Assembly: GCF_002968635.1 (NCBI RefSeq)
Contig: NZ_PVBN01000010.1
Coordinates: 62,001-126,000, forward strand
Source: Neorhizobium alkalisoli
Lineage (GTDB): Bacteria; Pseudomonadota; Alphaproteobacteria; Rhizobiales; Rhizobiaceae
DNA: 64,000 bases
Direction: 5' to 3'
The translations under genes were made by a program, and so were the position numbers. This document shows positions 46,855 through 55,835 of the stretch, piece by piece. The notes under the pieces were generated by a model. It saw only the letters and a list, made by a program, of their open reading frames with translations. It did not search any database and was not told the DNA's origin. Positions within the stretch are counted from its first letter, which is position 1; the number at the start of each line of letters is the position of its first letter.

Positions 46855-47117
46855 CAATTGCAGACTGCGATCCCGCCCACGCCATAACAATCGCAGTCGA
46901 TAAGCCCGGATCAACCAGGCCGTCCTGCATGGGAAGCATTGAGAGATAGGTGCGCGAAGGTCCCTACGTGAATTGGCCCTCCTAAACATGGGGTAATCGC
47001 TGCGCGGTGGTCCCGAGCCAAATTCTAGATGATGGCGGGTAAGGGTGGTTGCCCCCGATAAGATGGAAATACGGGCTCACGATTAGCACCGGGCCCAAAC
47101 ATCAAAGGGAGGCAAAC

Positions 47118-47170
47118 ATGGTCGAATATATAGGGCTTGATGTTTCATTGAAACAGACGCACCAGTCCCT
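47118..47170 (+). pseudogene. IS110-family transposase 5' stub
   Basis: After GGGAGG the frame reads MVEYIGLDVSLKQTHQS, the typical N-terminus of an IS110-group transposase with its first catalytic Asp, then leaves all similarity. The preceding 46990-47117 would be the non-coding left end, where IS110-group elements encode their bridge RNA. It is unrelated in sequence to the IS1111 element at 24409. Confidence 0.6.
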
Positions 47171-47333
47171 CAGAACGCACCACGATCCTTCCAATCCTGC
47201 CATGAATTGCATGCTTAAAAGTGGCATCCATCCGCTAGAGCCGATGATACCACTTTGTTAAAAACTGGACTCTCTCAATGCAAGGGCGCTCTGACATGGT
47301 GGCCGGCACGAACTTTTCGAAAAGGACCAAACG

Positions 47334-48323
47334 GTGACTGAAGCTCAAGCTGTTGCGGTATGTGACATTCCCGCCCTCGTGGAAACTGCGTATACCCGGG
47401 TCGCTGGCCATATTCACCGCACGCCTCTGTTACGGTCCAACTACTTCAGCAGCCGGACTGGAGCGAACGTTTTCTTCAAGCTTGAACAGCTTCAAGTTTC
47501 CGGCTCGTTCAACGCGCGCGGAGCCATAAACAAAATCGCCTAGTTGTCGGAAGCCGAGCGTGCCAGGGGTATTGTTGCTGCTTCTACAGGTAACCATGGC
47601 GCTGCTGTTGCATATGCTGCGAATGCGTTGGGAGCAGAAAGCCTGATCTTCTTGCCGGAGAACGCCTCGTCCGTTAAGGTAGACGCAGTTCGTGGACTTG
47701 GGTCAGAGGTTCGCTTCTACTCCAACGACAGCGGACAAACCGAAATCCACGCCCGTGCTTTCGCGAATGAGCGCGGTCTCACGTTCGCTTCCCCCTATAA
47801 TGACCCGGCAATTATTGGCGGTCAGGGGACGATCGGCAAGGAATTGATGGAACAGGTTGGCCAGGTCGACGAGTTGTTCCTGTCGGTCGGAGGCGGCGGG
47901 CTGCTCAGCGGCATTGCCGGATACCTGAAGGGAATTGGTCAGACAGTTCGGATCTGCGCGTGCTCCCCACAAACCGATCATGCGATGTATGCATCAGTCC
48001 AGGCTGGCAAGGTCGTCGTTTTCGACGCTGATCCGACGATCGCTGACGGATGCGCGGGGGGCATGGAAGATGATGCCATCACCCTTCCATTGGTCGCGCG
48101 GCTCGTTGACGAATGGCATCTCCTTTCCGAGGAGGCTACGAAGGCCGCGATGCGGCTTTACATCGAGAACGACAACCATCTGCTGGAAGGGTCAGCAGGA
48201 CTTGCCATAGCTGCTCTGATCGAAACCGCGGAGCGTGATCCAGCGCGCTTCAAGGACAAGACAATTGTTCTCGTCATCTGTGGTTCCCGCATCAGTTTGA
48301 AGACGCTGAAAAGTCTGCTTTGA
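47334..48323 (+). pseudogene. Threonine/serine dehydratase-like PLP enzyme, amber stop and missing lysine
   Basis: A fold-type II PLP enzyme of about 329 codons, starting at GTG 47334 after AAAAGGACC. A TAG at codon 70 (47541-47543, in KIA-stop-LSEAERARG) interrupts it. In addition, the PLP lysine of the family motif SGSFKxRGA is Asn60 (SGSFNARGA). The Gly-rich phosphate loop SVGGGGLLSG and the AASTGNHG block remain. Either lesion alone would abolish normal activity. The second frame could start at a TTG (47544) but would lack the N-terminal cofactor segment. Flanking DNA is IS110 debris and a broken MocR gene. Confidence 0.85.
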
Positions 48324-48451
48324 TCACCGCTGTCGAGTGAACCCCTGTGCCTGGCACAGCATTAGCGCGAGGCCGCCGGCTGGCATTGGAATTTCAAACT
48401 CCTCTAGAAAACGATAGCCAGGGGCGCTTTGCTCACTTCAGCTTTGCTTCT

Positions 48452-49477
48452 TCACACAGCAAGATCAGCCCACACCTGCTCCACAGCGCCGGCCAGAAGA
48501 TGGACTCCTCTCTCGATCCGCCTTATTTCCAACGCCGAATAACCGAGCACCAAGCCGACCCGATCCGGGCGCCCGGCCGGCAAGGCGGGATCATAGAGCC
48601 TCGATATGGAATGAACGCCAACACCCTGGAGGCGCGCGCTTTCCAGAACCATGGGCTCGAAGGCCAGCGGCAGATCCTTGAACCACACGACGATATGCAG
48701 CCCCGCGTCCGCACCCTCGATCACGATGCTGCCAAGACGCAGCCGCAGGGCGTTCATCAGCGTCTCGCGCCTTTCGCCGTTAATCCTGCGCACTCGGCGC
48801 ACGTGCCTTTCATAGGCCCCGCTTTCATTCAGCGATGCCAGCGCCTCCTGTGCGCTCAGCGGCGAATGACGGTCGGTCAACTGCTTCGCGGTGGCAAACG
48901 CATCCTGCAAGTCGACAGGCACGACTAGATAGCCGATCTGAAGAGCTGGTGAGAGCGTCTTCGAAATCGTGCCCAGATAGATGACGCTGCTGCCGTCCCC
49001 CAGCCCGTGCAGTGGGGGCACTGGGTTGATGTCGTACCGAAATTCGCTGTCGTAGTCATCCTCGATCACATAGGCGTTGCAGCCTCGTGACCATGCGAGC
49101 AATCGGTGACGGTGCGCGACCGGCATCACACCGCCAAGCGGAAACTGATGCGATGGAGTGACATAAGCCAGTTTCGCCTGGATGCCGTCGAGCAGTTTCG
49201 TGTTCAACCCATCCTGATCGACGGCGACGGGAACGGCCGAAGCGCCGGTCCCCTCGAAGACCTGCCGCGCCATCGCGTAGCATGGATCTTCAATCACAAA
49301 GCGATCCGTCGGGTCGAGGATCAACCGAGCACACAGGTCGAGGCCCTGTTGTGAACCGTTGACGACGATAATCTGGTCCAGGTCGCACTGCAGCGTGCGG
49401 GCCCGCCAGAGATAGCCCTGCAACCCGCGAGGATCATCGTAGCATAGCCTTTCGCGCTGCTGCGCAATGGAAGGCAT
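48452..49477 (-). pseudogene. MocR-type regulator, truncated (aminotransferase domain only)
   Basis: A 341-residue frame equivalent to the C-terminal two-thirds of the MocR protein at 20881. It has YVTPSHQFPLGG, YVIEDDYDSEFRYD and the PLP Lys in TISKTLSP. The N-terminal GntR DNA-binding domain is absent, and near its start DDPRGLQGYLWRAR lacks about eight residues found in the intact paralogue. With no DNA-binding domain it cannot act as a normal regulator. It faces the dead dehydratase gene, which suggests both once formed one convergent module. Confidence 0.78.
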
Positions 49478-49875
49478 TCATGGCACGCTTCCAAGTCGCT
49501 GCCGGGAAGTCTGACAGCGTCAGATCACCACAACGAAAATCCACAATGAATTTGCCTGGACATAGTCCGTCCATGGCGGGATGGCGCGCATGCGCTCTCC
49601 AAAGGCAGAGAGAGCAGAAGCGTCACCGATATTGAGAACTGCCTGCAGCGTGCGCTGATCTCGCTGGAGGCAAAATCGATAGAGGAGGCGCTTCAGAAAG
49701 CGAACCTCGCTGATTCCGATTGATCGGACAACTTGGCACCGGTGCCTTGCCGCTGAAAACGGAAGCGACCTTTGCGAGGAAGAACTGGCACGAAAGCTCT
49801 GCGTGAATCTTCGTCTCCAGCGGAAGCAAGCCAATCCCGCGCCAGCATAGTGCCTCACGCGGATCCTGTTCGTCA
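49478..49875. other. Intergenic region between MocR remnant and purU
   Basis: About 400 bp. Overlapping minus-strand frames (49520-49925) give arginine-rich or low-complexity products with no recognisable domain. I see no supported gene. The lost 5' end of the MocR gene is not here. Confidence 0.4.
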
Positions 49876-50760
49876 TCACCCCATACGCTCGGATGCGAAG
49901 CTGCCGGGACTTGCGGGAAAAACAACTGTCTTGCTTCCGTTCAAGAAGACCCGCTGATGTATGTGGGCGTGGATGGCTCGGGCAAGAACCTGCGCTTCGA
50001 CATCGCGGCCTAAGCTGACATAGTCGTCGGGCGACTGTGCATGCGTGATGCGCACAGTGTCCTGCTCGATGATCGGACCTTCGTCCAAATCGGCCGTGAC
50101 ATAGTGAGCCGTCGCTCCAATCAGCTTCACGCCACGCTCGAATGCCTGCTTGTAGGGATTGGCTCCTTTAAACGACGGTAGAAAGGAGTGATGGATGTTG
50201 ATGACGCGCCCGGCCATCTTCTTGCAGACCTGATCCGATAGAATCTGCATGTAGCGTGCGAGGACTATCAATTCAGCTCCGGTTTCCTCCACCAGCGTCA
50301 TCAGGCGTGCCTCTGCCTCAGGCTTGTTCTGTCTCGTTACGTTGATGTGGTGGAACGGGATGTCGTGGTTCACGACCAGTTTCTGGTAGGTCAAATGGTT
50401 TGAAATCACGCCTACGATATCGATCGGCAGAGCTCCTATTCGCCAGCGATACAGAAGATCGTTCAGGCAGTGCCCGAAATTCGAGACCATAAGCAGCACT
50501 CTGGTCCGATGAGCGGCGTCATGAAACGCGAACTCCATGTCGAATGCCTCCGAGACGGCCGCGAAGCTCTCTCGTAAAGTTTTCAGGTCTGTGCCCGCCT
50601 CGGAGCGAAAGGTGATGCGCATGAAAAACTTCTCGGTCTGAGGATCGTCGAACTGCGCTGAATCGGTGATGTTGCAGCCATGTTCGGCAAGGAAGCCTGC
50701 GACAGCGGCAACGATGCCACGGCGAGATTTGCATTGGACTGTGAGAGCAAAATTGTCCAC
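49876..50760 (-). CDS. purU: Formyltetrahydrofolate deformylase
   Basis: A 294-residue PurU. An N-terminal ACT domain (VQCKSRRGIVAAVAGFLAEH) is followed by the formyltransferase-fold hydrolase domain with the active-site INIHHSFLPSFKGANPY and the catalytic Asp in HYVTADLDEGPII. It hydrolyses 10-formyl-THF to formate and THF. It lies 37 bp downstream of soxG as the last gene of the aspA-sox operon. There it drains one-carbon units made by sarcosine oxidase and regenerates free THF. Confidence 0.95.
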   Translation of the reverse strand: MDNFALTVQCKSRRGIVAAVAGFLAEHGCNITDSAQFDDPQTEKFFMRITFRSEAGTDLKTLRESFAAVSEAFDMEFAFHDAAHRTRVLLMVSNFGHCLNDLLYRWRIGALPIDIVGVISNHLTYQKLVVNHDIPFHHINVTRQNKPEAEARLMTLVEETGAELIVLARYMQILSDQVCKKMAGRVINIHHSFLPSFKGANPYKQAFERGVKLIGATAHYVTADLDEGPIIEQDTVRITHAQSPDDYVSLGRDVEAQVLARAIHAHIHQRVFLNGSKTVVFPASPGSFASERMG

Positions 50761-50797
50761 GTAAGCACTCCCTAAGATGATGGTCGATGTCGCGGCT

Positions 50798-51331
50798 TCA
50801 GGCAGCCCTGGCGAGATGGTCGGTCAGCAAGCCAATCAACGATGTTGTCCACGTCGTTGGAATCAGGATGGTGAACTGATCGCGCCCAGGGCGGTCAACC
50901 AGCACACCAACATGGTGAAGTGCCGTTTGCGCGAATGTTCCGACCGGGAAGGCGGCTTCAGAGAAATCCAAGGCGATGACACGGCTCAGCAATCCGGCTG
51001 CGCCTGCTCCTTCAAGGGTCAGACATACACGCGCCTCGGACAGGTCGAGGACAGCGAGATCGTCTGAGCTTTCGAGGCTGAGTTTCACGTCTGAACGGAT
51101 CAGAACCCGGTCGGGTGCGATCCGCCAAGCCGTCACCATTCCACGACGTACCGTTACACGGAAGTTTTCTGATAGGGACAGTGATTGGGCGCGAAGTGCG
51201 GCGTCGGCTACCTCGCTGAAGCGAGCCCAGCCCGCAAGTTGGGTCAGGAAACCCAAGTTGGTTTCATTGATGACGACGGCCGCACCGTCGCTCGTCACGC
51301 CGTGTGCCGGCAAATGATGTTTCCTAGCCAT
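50798..51331 (-). CDS. soxG: Sarcosine oxidase gamma subunit
   Basis: A 177-residue gamma subunit of the heterotetrameric sarcosine oxidase. It has the family pattern LTLEGAGAAGLLSRVIALDF and FAQTALHHVGVLVDRPGRDQ, a GcvT-like half domain. The ATG at 51331 overlaps the last 8 bases of soxA; the long upstream extension to 51466 lies inside soxA and is ignored. The subunit has no known cofactor but is needed for assembly. Confidence 0.9.
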   Translation of the reverse strand: MARKHHLPAHGVTSDGAAVVINETNLGFLTQLAGWARFSEVADAALRAQSLSLSENFRVTVRRGMVTAWRIAPDRVLIRSDVKLSLESSDDLAVLDLSEARVCLTLEGAGAAGLLSRVIALDFSEAAFPVGTFAQTALHHVGVLVDRPGRDQFTILIPTTWTTSLIGLLTDHLARAA

Positions 51332-54287
51332 TCTGACGATGCCCTTCAGGATCAAAGAAGTGATGCGAGACGACCTTCGCCTGCAAGGTCTGGCTGCCCA
51401 AGAAATCAACCACCTGGATGGTTTCGCCGATGCGCGCCGGTCCACGTGCGAGGAGTGCGAGTGCAATGTTCTTCTTCAGCGCCGGTGAATAGGTGGTGGA
51501 AGAAACCCAGCCCTCGCCATGACCCTTGGTGGGGCCGTTCAACGAGAAGAGCAGTGAGCCTGCCTTCGCTCCGGTATTGCCGATGATTTCCAGGCCAACG
51601 AGGGACGGACGTTTCGGGTCTTCCAGAACGGGCCGCTTGCGCAATACCGAACCGACGAAGGGCTTCTTGCTCGAGGCAAAGGCTTCGAGGCCCAAATCCT
51701 TCATGGTCGTTCGACCTTCGATTTCTGCACCTGCGACATGGCCTTTTTCGATGCGCAGCGCACCCATCGCCTCCGTGCCGTAGGGCTTGAGATTGAAGGG
51801 GGCGCCCGCTGCCACGAGGGCTTCCCACACTTTCCGGCCCGATTTTGCCGGGATGTAGAGTTCATAAGCCAGTTCGCCCGAGTAACTCATGCGATGCAGG
51901 CGGCAGGGAACATCCGCCACCAAAACATATGCAAGATGATTGTTGGGCAGCGTCTCCTTGCTCAGATCCGCCTTCGTCACGGCCGTCAGCAGATCGCGTG
52001 ATTTCGGTCCGGCGATCGCGATCGCGGCCCACTGGTCGGTGACCGTCGTGACATGCACTTTGAGGTCTCGCCATGCGGTCTGCAGCAAATGCTCGGCCAT
52101 GGCCAGCACCTTGGCGGCGTTCGCCGTGGTGGTGGACATGAAGTAGTCGTTCTGGCCGAGCCTCGCGGTCGCGCCGTCATCCATGATGAAGCCGTCTTCT
52201 CGCAGCATGACACCGTAACGCAGGCGGCCGATCTCAAGGGTCTTGAACCCGTTCGCATACATTCGGTTGAGAAATTCCGCGGTATCCGGTCCCTGTGCAG
52301 CGATCTTACCAAGGGTCGAGACGTCGACGATGCCGACATGTTCGCGCACATGCGCCGCTTCGCGAATATAAGCCCCCCGGATATTTTCGCCCTTTGCCGG
52401 ATAGTACCATGGCCGGAGCCAAGCGCCGGCCTCGATCATTTCCGCGGCGTTTTCCTTGTGCCAGTCGTGAATGGTCGACAGGCGGGTCGGGCGGAAATAC
52501 AGGCCATGATCGTGGCCGACGATGGCCCCGATCGCCACCGGCGTATAGGGCGGACGGAAGGTGGTCGTGCCAACGGAAGGAATTTCCATGCCTCGCAGCG
52601 TAGCCATTCGGGCGAGAGCGTTCAGGTTCGATGTCTTGCCCTGATCGGCTGCCATCCCGGACGTGGTGTAGCGCTTCAGATGCTCGACGGATACGTAGCC
52701 TTCGAGGTATGCTTGGTCGACATCCGCAAGCTTCACGTCATGTTGGAAGTCGACAAACGCCTTGCCCGGAGTGCTGCCGTCCGCCTTGGTGATGACGGTC
52801 ACCGGCATCAGGTCCCGGCCCCAGAAGTCGTCCGGACCGGAGAGACTGGGTTCTCGCCCGATGCTGCCGCCGGCGGCATGCCCTTGCGAGAGCGCCTCCT
52901 GGAGCGAGGCCGCTCCGGCCAGCGAACCCACACAAAGGAAGGCGCCTTTTTCTGCCGGAGGCAGGAACGCATCGAGACTCGCATGATATTGAGGTTTGCC
53001 GAAGCGCTGGCTCCAGAGATGAAGGGCCGGCGCCCAACCGCCTGAGACAGCGACTAGGTCGCAAATGACTCGCGTTCCCTTCGCCGTCGCCCTGCCGTTG
53101 CTGTCGACTGGAACGATATAGGTGCCTCGTACGCTCTTGCCGCCCTCGGCCTTGAGCACGGCTTGTCCGAGCCTTAGATCGATCGCCGCCTTTTTGACGC
53201 TGTCAGCCAGTCCAGCCGGAATGTTGCGACGTAGATCGCAGATGACGACCTTCGCGCCGGCTTTTGCAAGTTCCAAGGCTGGGGTATAGGCGCTGTCATT
53301 GTTCGTCGCCACGACAACGTTCTTGCCTGCGAGAACCGCATAGCGATTGAGATACTTCCGCACCGCGGAGGCCAGCATGACCCCCGGCACGTCATTGCCG
53401 GCGAAAACCATTGGGCGCTCAATTGCGCCGGTCGCGAGAATGGCGCGCTTCGTGCGGACCAGCCAGTAGCGCTGGCGCGGCTTTCCGGCTTCCGGCGCCC
53501 TGACGTGATCCTGGAAGCGCTCGACGAGGCCGAAGACCTCGGTGTCATAGGCACCGAAGGCCGTTGTGCGGCTGAGGATGCGGACGTTGGGAAGATCGCG
53601 GAGCTCCGCCTCTGCGTGGGAGAGCCAGGTGTCCGATGGGGCTCCCGCCTGTTCATTGAGGAGAGAGCCTCCGAGGACGTGATCCTGCTCGACGAGAATG
53701 ACGTTCTCGCCCTTGCGGCCCGCGGCCAACGCGGCGGCAAGACCGGCCGGACCTGTTCCGGCGATCAGGACATCGCAGAACGCATTGATCTTTTCGTAGT
53801 GATCGGGGTCGTCGAGTGTCGTCGCGCGGCCCATGCCCGCAGCCCTGCGAATGAGCCGCTCCCAGAACATCCAGAAACCGGTCCCCTTGAGCGGGCCGAT
53901 GAACGTCTTGTAGTAGAAACCAGCGCCAAAGAACCGCGACATCAAGCCGTTCACCGCACCCACGTCGAACTGGAGGCTTGGCCAGGCATTTTGGGAGGTC
54001 GATTTCAAGCCATCGAAAGCCTCTACCATCGTCGCTTGAGCATTTGGTTCGTGACGGTTGCCGTCACGAAGATGCACGAGTGCATGCGGCTCCTCTACGC
54101 CGGCCGCCATCAATCCGCGCGGGCGATGGTACTTGAAGCTGCGGGCGAGAAGAGTCTGGCCGCCGGCCAGCAGCGCCGAGGCGAGTGTATCGCCGGGATG
54201 AGCGACAAAGGATCGGCCGTCGAACTGAACTCTGATGGTGCGGCTGCGGTCGATGCGTCCACCGCTGGGAAGTCTGCGCGCCGTCAT
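51324..54287 (-). CDS. soxA: Sarcosine oxidase alpha subunit
   Basis: A 987-residue alpha subunit, full family length. The N-terminal ubiquitin-like segment (FDGRSFVAHPGDTLASALLA) precedes a NAD/FAD-binding domain (LIAGTGPAGLAAALAAGRKG, then ATGAIERPMVFAGNDVPGVM) and a C-terminal GcvT-like tetrahydrofolate domain. With SoxB it demethylates sarcosine to glycine, passing the methyl carbon to THF as 5,10-methylene-THF. The start overlaps soxD's stop as ATGA. Confidence 0.95.
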   Translation of the reverse strand: MTARRLPSGGRIDRSRTIRVQFDGRSFVAHPGDTLASALLAGGQTLLARSFKYHRPRGLMAAGVEEPHALVHLRDGNRHEPNAQATMVEAFDGLKSTSQNAWPSLQFDVGAVNGLMSRFFGAGFYYKTFIGPLKGTGFWMFWERLIRRAAGMGRATTLDDPDHYEKINAFCDVLIAGTGPAGLAAALAAGRKGENVILVEQDHVLGGSLLNEQAGAPSDTWLSHAEAELRDLPNVRILSRTTAFGAYDTEVFGLVERFQDHVRAPEAGKPRQRYWLVRTKRAILATGAIERPMVFAGNDVPGVMLASAVRKYLNRYAVLAGKNVVVATNNDSAYTPALELAKAGAKVVICDLRRNIPAGLADSVKKAAIDLRLGQAVLKAEGGKSVRGTYIVPVDSNGRATAKGTRVICDLVAVSGGWAPALHLWSQRFGKPQYHASLDAFLPPAEKGAFLCVGSLAGAASLQEALSQGHAAGGSIGREPSLSGPDDFWGRDLMPVTVITKADGSTPGKAFVDFQHDVKLADVDQAYLEGYVSVEHLKRYTTSGMAADQGKTSNLNALARMATLRGMEIPSVGTTTFRPPYTPVAIGAIVGHDHGLYFRPTRLSTIHDWHKENAAEMIEAGAWLRPWYYPAKGENIRGAYIREAAHVREHVGIVDVSTLGKIAAQGPDTAEFLNRMYANGFKTLEIGRLRYGVMLREDGFIMDDGATARLGQNDYFMSTTTANAAKVLAMAEHLLQTAWRDLKVHVTTVTDQWAAIAIAGPKSRDLLTAVTKADLSKETLPNNHLAYVLVADVPCRLHRMSYSGELAYELYIPAKSGRKVWEALVAAGAPFNLKPYGTEAMGALRIEKGHVAGAEIEGRTTMKDLGLEAFASSKKPFVGSVLRKRPVLEDPKRPSLVGLEIIGNTGAKAGSLLFSLNGPTKGHGEGWVSSTTYSPALKKNIALALLARGPARIGETIQVVDFLGSQTLQAKVVSHHFFDPEGHRQNG

Positions 54288-54571
54288 GCCGCCACCTCAT
54301 CGGCAAGATCTGCCACCTCGCGGGCCAGGTAGCTTCCGGAAATCTCGTGTGTGAGCGTGTCGCGCTTCACGATCAGCCATTGCCGGCAGCCGGTCACGTG
54401 ATGCCAGTATTCCTTATGGGGACCGCGAGGGTTGTCGCGGATGAAGACGTAGTCCACCCATGCTTTGGGGTCGGATTCGGTCATATCAGGACGACGCATA
54501 GTTGCGTCCCCGCCATAGGTAAATTCGGTTTCGTCCCGAAGTCCGCAGACGGGGCAATGAATTCTCAACAT
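54284..54571 (-). CDS. soxD: Sarcosine oxidase delta subunit
   Basis: A 95-residue delta subunit. The start at ATG 54571 gives the standard MLRIHCPVCGLRDETEF, with a CPVC metal-binding pair. Later YWHHVTGCRQW supplies the His and Cys ligands of the structural zinc. An open frame further upstream runs into soxB and is not used. It begins 7 bp after soxB and overlaps soxA by 4 bp. Confidence 0.93.
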   Translation of the reverse strand: MLRIHCPVCGLRDETEFTYGGDATMRRPDMTESDPKAWVDYVFIRDNPRGPHKEYWHHVTGCRQWLIVKRDTLTHEISGSYLAREVADLADEVAA

Positions 54572-54578
54572 GGTGACC

Positions 54579-55835
54579 TCAATGGGCGTTGGGTTGAGGG
54601 CCTGCGCCCTTTTCGTCAATCTGACAGCCGCGTTCGAAACGCTCGAGTGTAAATTCCGCGTTGTCGGGATGGGGCTCGTCCTTGGCGATTGTCCAGGCGA
54701 AGCAGTAACCGGACGCGGGTGTCGCCTTGAAGCCGCCGTAACACCAGCCACCGTTCAGCCAGAGCCCTTCGACCGGCATTTTACCGATGATGGGCGAGCC
54801 ATCCATCGACATGTCCATGACGCCAGCCCAATGGCGGAGCAGACGAAGCCTTGACAGGGAGGGCATCAGAGCCTTGGCGCTGTGAAGGGTGTGTTCCACA
54901 ATGGGCAGACCGCCGCGCTGGGCATAGGAATTGAAACCATCGAGGTCACCACCGAGCACCAATCCACCCTTGTCCGACTGGCTGATGTAAAAGTGGGCAG
55001 CGCCGAAAGAGATAACGCTGTCGACCATCGGCTTCAGGGGTTCGGTTACGAAGGCCTGAAGAACATGCGTCTCGACGGGCAGACGAAGTCCCGCCTTGCC
55101 CGCAAGATGACCGGTATGGCCGGCGACGGCCAACGCCACCTTCTTCGCGCGAATCGGGCCGCGGGTGGTCTCGACACCGACGATCCGGTCCTTATCCCAG
55201 ATGTAGCCCACCACCTCGCATTGTTGGATGAGGTCAACGCCATGCTTGTCTGCGCCACGGGCATAGCCCCATGCGACGGCGTCGTGCCGCGCCGTGCCCG
55301 CGCGTCCTTGGTAGATCGCGCCGTGGATCGGAAAACGGGCGTTCTCCGAGTAATCGAGATAGGGAATGCGACGCATGACCTCGGCGCGATCAAACAGTTC
55401 TGCATCGATGCCGTTTGCACGCATGATGTTGCCGCGCCGGCGCGCCGCGTCCATCTGGGCGGGGGAGTGGCATAAGTTATACTGCCCACGCTGGGAGATC
55501 ATGACGTTGTAGTTCAGGTCTTGGCTTAGGTTCTCCCAGAGCTGCATGGACCGTTCGTAGAACATCGTATTGCCCGGCATCATGTAGTTCGACCGCACGA
55601 TCGTGGTGTTACGCCCAGTGTTGCCACCACCAAGCCAGCCCTTTTCGAGCACGGCGACATTGCGGATGCCGTGTTCCTTGGCAAGATAGTAGGCGGTCGC
55701 TAGACCGTGGCCGCCTCCGCCGACAATGACGACGTCGTAGCTTGGTTTCGGTGCGGGATCGCGCCAGGCGCGCGACCAGTGCCTGTTGCCGGTGAGGCCA
55801 TGGCGCAGAATGGAAAGGGCAGAATAATGGTTCAT
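54579..55835 (-). CDS. soxB: Sarcosine oxidase beta subunit
   Basis: A 418-residue flavoprotein subunit that carries the sarcosine-oxidising site. The FAD loop is VVIVGGGGHGLATAYYLA, followed by EKGWLGGGNTGRNTT, and the C-terminal NGGWCYGGFKATPASGYCFA is typical of heterotetrameric enzymes, which hold FAD and a covalent FMN on a His. The start overlaps the aspA stop as ATGA, tying sarcosine oxidation to the aspartase gene by translational coupling. Confidence 0.95.
   Translation of the reverse strand: MNHYSALSILRHGLTGNRHWSRAWRDPAPKPSYDVVIVGGGGHGLATAYYLAKEHGIRNVAVLEKGWLGGGNTGRNTTIVRSNYMMPGNTMFYERSMQLWENLSQDLNYNVMISQRGQYNLCHSPAQMDAARRRGNIMRANGIDAELFDRAEVMRRIPYLDYSENARFPIHGAIYQGRAGTARHDAVAWGYARGADKHGVDLIQQCEVVGYIWDKDRIVGVETTRGPIRAKKVALAVAGHTGHLAGKAGLRLPVETHVLQAFVTEPLKPMVDSVISFGAAHFYISQSDKGGLVLGGDLDGFNSYAQRGGLPIVEHTLHSAKALMPSLSRLRLLRHWAGVMDMSMDGSPIIGKMPVEGLWLNGGWCYGGFKATPASGYCFAWTIAKDEPHPDNAEFTLERFERGCQIDEKGAGPQPNAH

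Noticed and set aside
46587..46989. Minus-strand frames downstream of the second receptor
   Set aside because: Their text resembles the antisense of cheW, and reading the plus strand gives ordered CheW pieces. They were therefore assigned to a CheW remnant rather than a new gene.
49520..49925. Overlapping minus-strand frames of about 100-119 codons after purU
   Set aside because: No ribosome site, no recognisable domain and compositional bias. I could not support a gene.
53505..54332. A 275-codon plus-strand frame
   Set aside because: It is antisense to the soxA N-terminal region, whose dinucleotide-binding motifs are clear.
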